Assembly: GCA_964570205.1 (NCBI GenBank)
Contig: CAZMXI010000104.1
Coordinates: 1-17,891 of the forward strand
Length of the DNA stretch: 17,891 nt
Origin: CAZMXI01 sp964570205
GTDB lineage: Bacteria > Planctomycetota > Phycisphaerae > Tepidisphaerales > Tepidisphaeraceae
Direction: 5' to 3'
Position 1 is the stretch's first letter, and each line of letters begins with the position of its first letter. The position numbers and the translations under genes are program-made. Below the pieces are notes generated by a model, which saw nothing but the letters and a program-made list of their open reading frames with translations, was not told the DNA's origin and did not search any database. This document shows positions 13,517 through 17,891 of this stretch, piece by piece.

Positions 13517-16500
13517 ATGCGAGGGCACAATCGAGCGGGCGTCAGCGGCGTTAACATGCGGAGACGGCACCGGCAGAATGGCCGGACGATGAGCCTTGCG
13601 CGGGCGTGCTCGCGCGGGCCTGTTGCGCAGTGTATCGAGGCGATGGAACCGCGGGTGTTGCTTGCGTTTAACGAGCTGTACATCAGCGAATTCATGGCCA
13701 GTAACGACAATACGCAACTGGATATCGAGGGAGATGACTCCGATTGGATCGAGATTCACAATCCGACAAGCCAGACCCAGAGTCTTGAGGGCTGGAGGCT
13801 CGTTGACAGCGGCACAACGTGGTGGTTCCCCGAGTTTGTGACGATCGATCCGGGGGCCTATCTGTTGGTCTTCGCATCGGACAAGACGAACATCGATCCC
13901 ACTCTGGAACTCCACGCCGGTTTCAAGATCAGCGCCAGCGATGACTACCTGGCCCTGGTCCATCCGGATGGGCATATCACTTCTGAGTACACGATCACCA
14001 ACCAGGAAGTAGACATCTCCTATGGGATTCCCCTGGGTTCGGTGACCGAAACAACGCTATTGGCAAAATACGCCGATGCCCTGGTGAAGGTACCCACAGC
14101 GGCCGATTCGGGCATCTTTCCCGACGGCTTCGCGGCTGAGGTCTTCGATACGACCGGCTGGACCGCAGGGAAGACCGGCGTCGGGTATGAAAACAGCCCG
14201 GGAAGCGGGACCAGTTTCTCGAGCATGATCCGCACCGACGTCAAGAGCACGATGTACAACAAGAACAACACGGTGATCATGCGGATTCCGTTCACCGTGA
14301 TGGACGTGAACTCGTACTCGACGTTGAAACTCCGGATGTACTTCGATGACGGATTCCTCGCCTACATTAATGGCGATCTGGTGGAAGCCGAGAACGAGCC
14401 GACCAGTGGCGTGTACGCATGGAACTCGAAGAGCTCCGGTTTCAATGACGACAACGCCGCGATCGCCGGCAAGACATACGACATCTCCAATCATCTCGGG
14501 ACACTCCATGAGGGCGTGAACATTCTGGCTATACACGGGCTGAACGAAAACACGGGCAGCTCGGACATGATCATCCTGCCGGAACTGATCGGGGGCAGGG
14601 TGGCACAGGGCGATCCGACGCCGGCCTACATGACCACCCCGACGCCCAGGCGCGCGAATCTCTCGCAGGTGCTGAATCTCGGGCCGCTGATCAACAACGT
14701 CACCCACTCACCGGCCCAGCCGACGGACGCCCAGGATCTTTCTGTGACGGCCCGCGTGGCCGAGTGGTCCAGCCCGATCTCGAGCGTGACCCTGAAATAT
14801 CGCGTCATGTACAACGCCGAACAGAGCCTGACGATGCTGGATGACGGCCAGCATGGCGACGGCACGGCTGGCGACGGTGTCTTTGGGGCGATCGTCCCGG
14901 CGAGCGCCGCGGCAGCGGGCGAGATGATTCGCTATTACGTGGTCGCCACAGATGCGCAGAACCAGATCTCCCGAGCTCCGCTCTTCGCCACGCAAACGGG
15001 CTCGCCGGAGTTCTATGGCACGGTCGTCGTCGATTCCGTGACCAGCAATCTGCCCGTGTTCCGTTGGTTTATCGAGCCTGCGCAGAAGTCCCGGCTGGAC
15101 AGCACCAGCACAGGCAACGGTCGCGCCTCGGTCTTCTATGACGGCGTCTTCTACGACAATGTGTATGTGCGTCTGCGCGGCGGTTCATCCTACGGTTGGA
15201 CCAAGCACCACTACCGCTTTGAGTTCAACAGCGGCTACGAGTTCCGTTTTTCGCCTGACGTGGATCCTGTCGGCGAGTTTAACCTCAACAGCAACTACAG
15301 CGACAAGTCATCTCTGCGGAATCTGCTGGCCTGGGAAGCGTACCGCGATGCGGGCGACTATTACTGCATCTCGTTTCCCATGCGGGTGGAGCAGAACGGG
15401 AGCTTCTTCAGCGTGGCGCACTTCCTGGAGTCACCCAGTTCCAGCGCTTATCTGCGACGACAGGGGCTCGATCCGGATGGGTTGTTATACAAGCTGACCA
15501 GCGATGTGGGCGGGGCGAGCATTGGCAACGCTGCGAACACGTTTGAAGCCAAGGTTGAGGCCAAGGACAGCCCGCGGACGGAACTCCGGGCCCTTCTCAC
15601 GGCCATCAGCCAGGGGCAATCGATGACAGGGCAGGCGCGGATCGACTACCTGACGCGCTATCTGGCCGACAACATGGATGTGCATCAGATCATCAACTCG
15701 TGGGCCGTGAACACGATCATCCATGACAATGACGATGCGCAGAAGAACTACTACCTGTACCTGGATCCGAGCGACAATCGCTGGAAGATGCTGCCGTGGG
15801 ACAAGGATCTTACGTTTGGGCGGAACTTCGGTGCGGGGGGCGGCGTGCTTAGCGACGGGATCTGGACCGATCACGACCCGCAGAGCCACCCGTTCTTCGG
15901 CGACTCCGGGCACCCAAAGACCGATGGGTCGCATGCGTGGAACGCGTTCATCGACGCGATCCTCGATGTGCCGCAGTTCAAGGAAATGTACCTGCGGCGG
16001 CTGCGCGAGGTGATGGACCAGTTCCTTCAGGCACCGGGCACGCCCTACGAGCAACTGTACTTCGAGACGCGCATCGACGAACTGTATGAGCAGATGTCGC
16101 CGGAACTGACACTGGACTATAACAAATGGTCCTATGCCCGCTGGGGCGAGAACCAGACGCCAGAACAGGCGATCGGCATTCTTAAGAACACCTATCTCAA
16201 TGGCCGTCGCCAGCACCTGTACGTCAACCACAGCCAGAACACCGCCTATCCCGGCCATGCCGGCATCCCCGCTGCGCAGAGCGAGGCGCCGACGATTCAG
16301 ATCCGATCGATCGACTACAACCCCATATCGCACAACCAGGATGAGGAGTACATCGAGCTGTTCAACCCCAACAGCGAAGCGATTGACATCTCAGGTTGGA
16401 CGCTGGGCGTCGCGGTGGAGTTTACCTTCCCGGGCGGCTCAGTAATCGGTGGCGGCCGCTCGCTATACATCTCCCCGAACATTCTTGCGTTCAAGAATAG

Positions 16501-17891
16501 GGCCACCGGCCCAGGCGGCGACCAGGGTCTGATGGTGACCGGGCCGTATCGCAATCAGCTCTCTGCGTTTGGCGAGACCATCGTGCTGGCGGACGCCACG
16601 GGGCGGCAGGTGCATACGCTGGCCTACACGGGCGATCCGTCCGATGTGCAGAAGTACCTGCGCGTCACCGAGGTGATGTACAACCCGCCGGATGACTCGG
16701 GCGATAATCCGCAGGACAACGATCTGTACGAATACGTCGAGCTCAAGAATGTGGGGGATCTGCCGCTGGATGTGACGGGCGTGTCATTCACCCAGGGCAT
16801 TGACTTCACGTTCGGCGTTCGCGTGCTGCAACCCGGCGAATATGTGCTGGTGGTTAAGAACACCGAGCTGTTCCTGACGCGGTACGGAAGTCTTTTGGCC
16901 GACCGAATCGCCGGCGAGTATGGAATCAAGCAGCTAGACGACGGCGGCGATCGCATCCAGTACAAGGATGCTGTTGGCGAAGAGGTGCTGGACTTCACCT
17001 ACAGCGACCGCTGGTATCCCACCAGCGATAACGCCGGTCGGTCATTGGTTGTCGTGGACCCGATGGCGGCTCCCGTGTCCTGGAACAACCAAGCCGCTTG
17101 GCGGGCAAGCGTGAACGCTAACGGTTCGCCAGGCGAAGCAGGTCCCGATCCGGACATTGCCCCGCCTACGGTGATGATGCCGGGACTGACGACCAATCCG
17201 TTCAGCGGGAATCTGGAATCCATCACCATCCAGTTCAGCGAGCCGGTGATCAACTTCGGCCTTGAGGATCTGGTTCTCAGGCACGGGGGCCAGTTGTTGC
17301 CCCTGGGCGACGGCCAGGGGCTGACTCAGTTGGACGACCGAACCTGGATCCTTGGGGGTCTGAGTGATTTGACCGGTTCGCTTGGCGTCTACACGCTGTT
17401 GGTGCACCTGCAGGACTCGGGAATCACGGATTTTGCCGGCAACGGCTTGGCCACGCCTGGCGGAATAGGATATACCGCCGACACGGTCCGGGGCGACTCC
17501 GGTGGGCAGGTTGCCAATGACGTATTCCGTGTTGAACGCTCCGTCACGTCACCGGGGAGCATCGAGGTGTTCGTCAACGACCAGCTCACGCACACCGTGC
17601 CGATCGCTTCTCTGACGACGTTGCGCATTGCGGGAGGAGGCGGCGGCGATCAAGTGATCCTGAACCTGCAGCAAGGCGGCGTGTTGCCGACCCACGGCCT
17701 GCTTCTGGACAATGCGGTGGACTCGATTCGGATCGTCGGCAGCGCCGGCGTTGAGTTTGACCTGGGCGCGTCCGCCTTCGGCGTTGGCGGCATACCCATT
17801 CCATGGCAGGCAGTCACGCGCATCAAGCTGGAGGGCGGCCTTGTGCGGGGCAATCTGCCCGCCGGGGCCGGGCGGGTGTTGCGGCTGGAGG
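13517..17891 (+). CDS. Giant LTD/CotH surface protein with LEPR-XLL-like N-terminus (3' end outside window)
   Basis: The frame is open from the ATG at 13517 to the window edge, 1458 codons, with no stop; the C-terminus is missing. The N-terminus is basic and carries MEPRVLLA at 43-50, a variant of the LEPR-XLL signature of planctomycete giant proteins. Domains in order: lamin-tail domain (LTD) 1, about 53-150, with ISEFMASN and DWIEIHN; a beta-sandwich region about 190-370; a Y-domain-like stretch about 390-500; a CotH kinase-like domain about 545-870, with RLRGGSSYG (R554), DKSSLRN, LDPDGLLYK and PWDKDLTFG (D762, D764); LTD 2 about 926-1030; LTD 3 about 1046-1150; an Ig-like module near 1215-1310; and a further beta-rich module with GGGGDQVILN. 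CotH phosphorylates spore-coat protein in Bacillus; here it is presumably an exported or surface enzyme or scaffold. GGAGGT sets the start. It is divergent from DUF1080. Confidence 0.9.
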   Translation, partial: MRGHNRAGVSGVNMRRRHRQNGRTMSLARACSRGPVAQCIEAMEPRVLLAFNELYISEFMASNDNTQLDIEGDDSDWIEIHNPTSQTQSLEGWRLVDSGTTWWFPEFVTIDPGAYLLVFASDKTNIDPTLELHAGFKISASDDYLALVHPDGHITSEYTITNQEVDISYGIPLGSVTETTLLAKYADALVKVPTAADSGIFPDGFAAEVFDTTGWTAGKTGVGYENSPGSGTSFSSMIRTDVKSTMYNKNNTVIMRIPFTVMDVNSYSTLKLRMYFDDGFLAYINGDLVEAENEPTSGVYAWNSKSSGFNDDNAAIAGKTYDISNHLGTLHEGVNILAIHGLNENTGSSDMIILPELIGGRVAQGDPTPAYMTTPTPRRANLSQVLNLGPLINNVTHSPAQPTDAQDLSVTARVAEWSSPISSVTLKYRVMYNAEQSLTMLDDGQHGDGTAGDGVFGAIVPASAAAAGEMIRYYVVATDAQNQISRAPLFATQTGSPEFYGTVVVDSVTSNLPVFRWFIEPAQKSRLDSTSTGNGRASVFYDGVFYDNVYVRLRGGSSYGWTKHHYRFEFNSGYEFRFSPDVDPVGEFNLNSNYSDKSSLRNLLAWEAYRDAGDYYCISFPMRVEQNGSFFSVAHFLESPSSSAYLRRQGLDPDGLLYKLTSDVGGASIGNAANTFEAKVEAKDSPRTELRALLTAISQGQSMTGQARIDYLTRYLADNMDVHQIINSWAVNTIIHDNDDAQKNYYLYLDPSDNRWKMLPWDKDLTFGRNFGAGGGVLSDGIWTDHDPQSHPFFGDSGHPKTDGSHAWNAFIDAILDVPQFKEMYLRRLREVMDQFLQAPGTPYEQLYFETRIDELYEQMSPELTLDYNKWSYARWGENQTPEQAIGILKNTYLNGRRQHLYVNHSQNTAYPGHAGIPAAQSEAPTIQIRSIDYNPISHNQDEEYIELFNPNSEAIDISGWTLGVAVEFTFPGGSVIGGGRSLYISPNILAFKNRATGPGGDQGLMVTGPYRNQLSAFGETIVLADATGRQVHTLAYTGDPSDVQKYLRVTEVMYNPPDDSGDNPQDNDLYEYVELKNVGDLPLDVTGVSFTQGIDFTFGVRVLQPGEYVLVVKNTELFLTRYGSLLADRIAGEYGIKQLDDGGDRIQYKDAVGEEVLDFTYSDRWYPTSDNAGRSLVVVDPMAAPVSWNNQAAWRASVNANGSPGEAGPDPDIAPPTVMMPGLTTNPFSGNLESITIQFSEPVINFGLEDLVLRHGGQLLPLGDGQGLTQLDDRTWILGGLSDLTGSLGVYTLLVHLQDSGITDFAGNGLATPGGIGYTADTVRGDSGGQVANDVFRVERSVTSPGSIEVFVNDQLTHTVPIASLTTLRIAGGGGGDQVILNLQQGGVLPTHGLLLDNAVDSIRIVGSAGVEFDLGASAFGVGGIPIPWQAVTRIKLEGGLVRGNLPAGAGRVLRLE

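Noticed and set aside
15485..16333. Minus-strand open frame of 282 codons opposite the CotH domain
   Set aside because: The plus strand encodes conserved CotH motifs throughout; this frame shows none.
1..17891. Search for CRISPR arrays, insertion sequences, tRNA or rRNA genes and phage genes
   Set aside because: By eye I found no regularly spaced repeats, transposase motifs, terminal inverted repeats, tRNA cloverleaf or rRNA signatures.

Overview
The window looks like chromosomal DNA from a high-GC planctomycete, most likely of the class Phycisphaerae or a relative. The reasons are the mix of families: a ThuA-like protein next to a Tat-exported Gfo/Idh/MocA oxidoreductase, a DUF1080 (3-keto-disaccharide hydrolase) protein, a VWA/GATase1-like membrane protein, a PEP-CTERM protein with paired EF-hand (dockerin-like) loops, and a very large LTD/CotH protein with an N-terminal MEPRVLLA motif, a variant of the LEPR-XLL signature of planctomycete giant proteins. 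This placement is inferred from gene content only; there is no rRNA gene in the window. I see no tRNA, CRISPR array, insertion sequence or phage gene.

Layout: (1) 50-2406, a two-gene plus-strand unit of exported proteins, ThuA-like then Gfo/Idh/MocA, probably sugar catabolism. (2) 2429-6561, the HslUV protease: hslV and hslU lie on the minus strand but are separated by a plus-strand GGDEF-EAL c-di-GMP gene (3886-6015). (3) 6604-8898, a plus-strand membrane-anchored VWA protein divergent from hslV. (4) 8974-11079, an exported CAP-domain protein with EF-hand loops and a PEP-CTERM tail. (5) 11076-13192, two minus-strand genes: DUF1080, then a strong hairpin, then a membrane metallophosphoesterase whose stop codon overlaps that of the CAP gene. 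(6) 13517 to the window end, the LTD/CotH surface protein, truncated by the window edge (1458 codons visible).

How the genes fit together: HslU and HslV form one ATP-dependent protease and each has a TACAAT box 7-9 bases before its ATG and no Shine-Dalgarno sequence, so both may be leaderless or nearly so. The ThuA, Gfo/Idh and DUF1080 proteins belong to families linked to 3-keto-sugar chemistry and are all predicted to be exported. The VWA, CAP and CotH proteins are envelope or surface proteins. Most of the window is tightly packed coding sequence; the only gap over 300 bases is 13193-13516, which holds two divergent promoter-like sites. I found no clearly new defence or mobile system. The most unusual points are the split hslVU locus, the HslV propeptide, the GYHG pore loop of HslU, the displaced c-di-GMP I-site, and the export route of the CotH giant.
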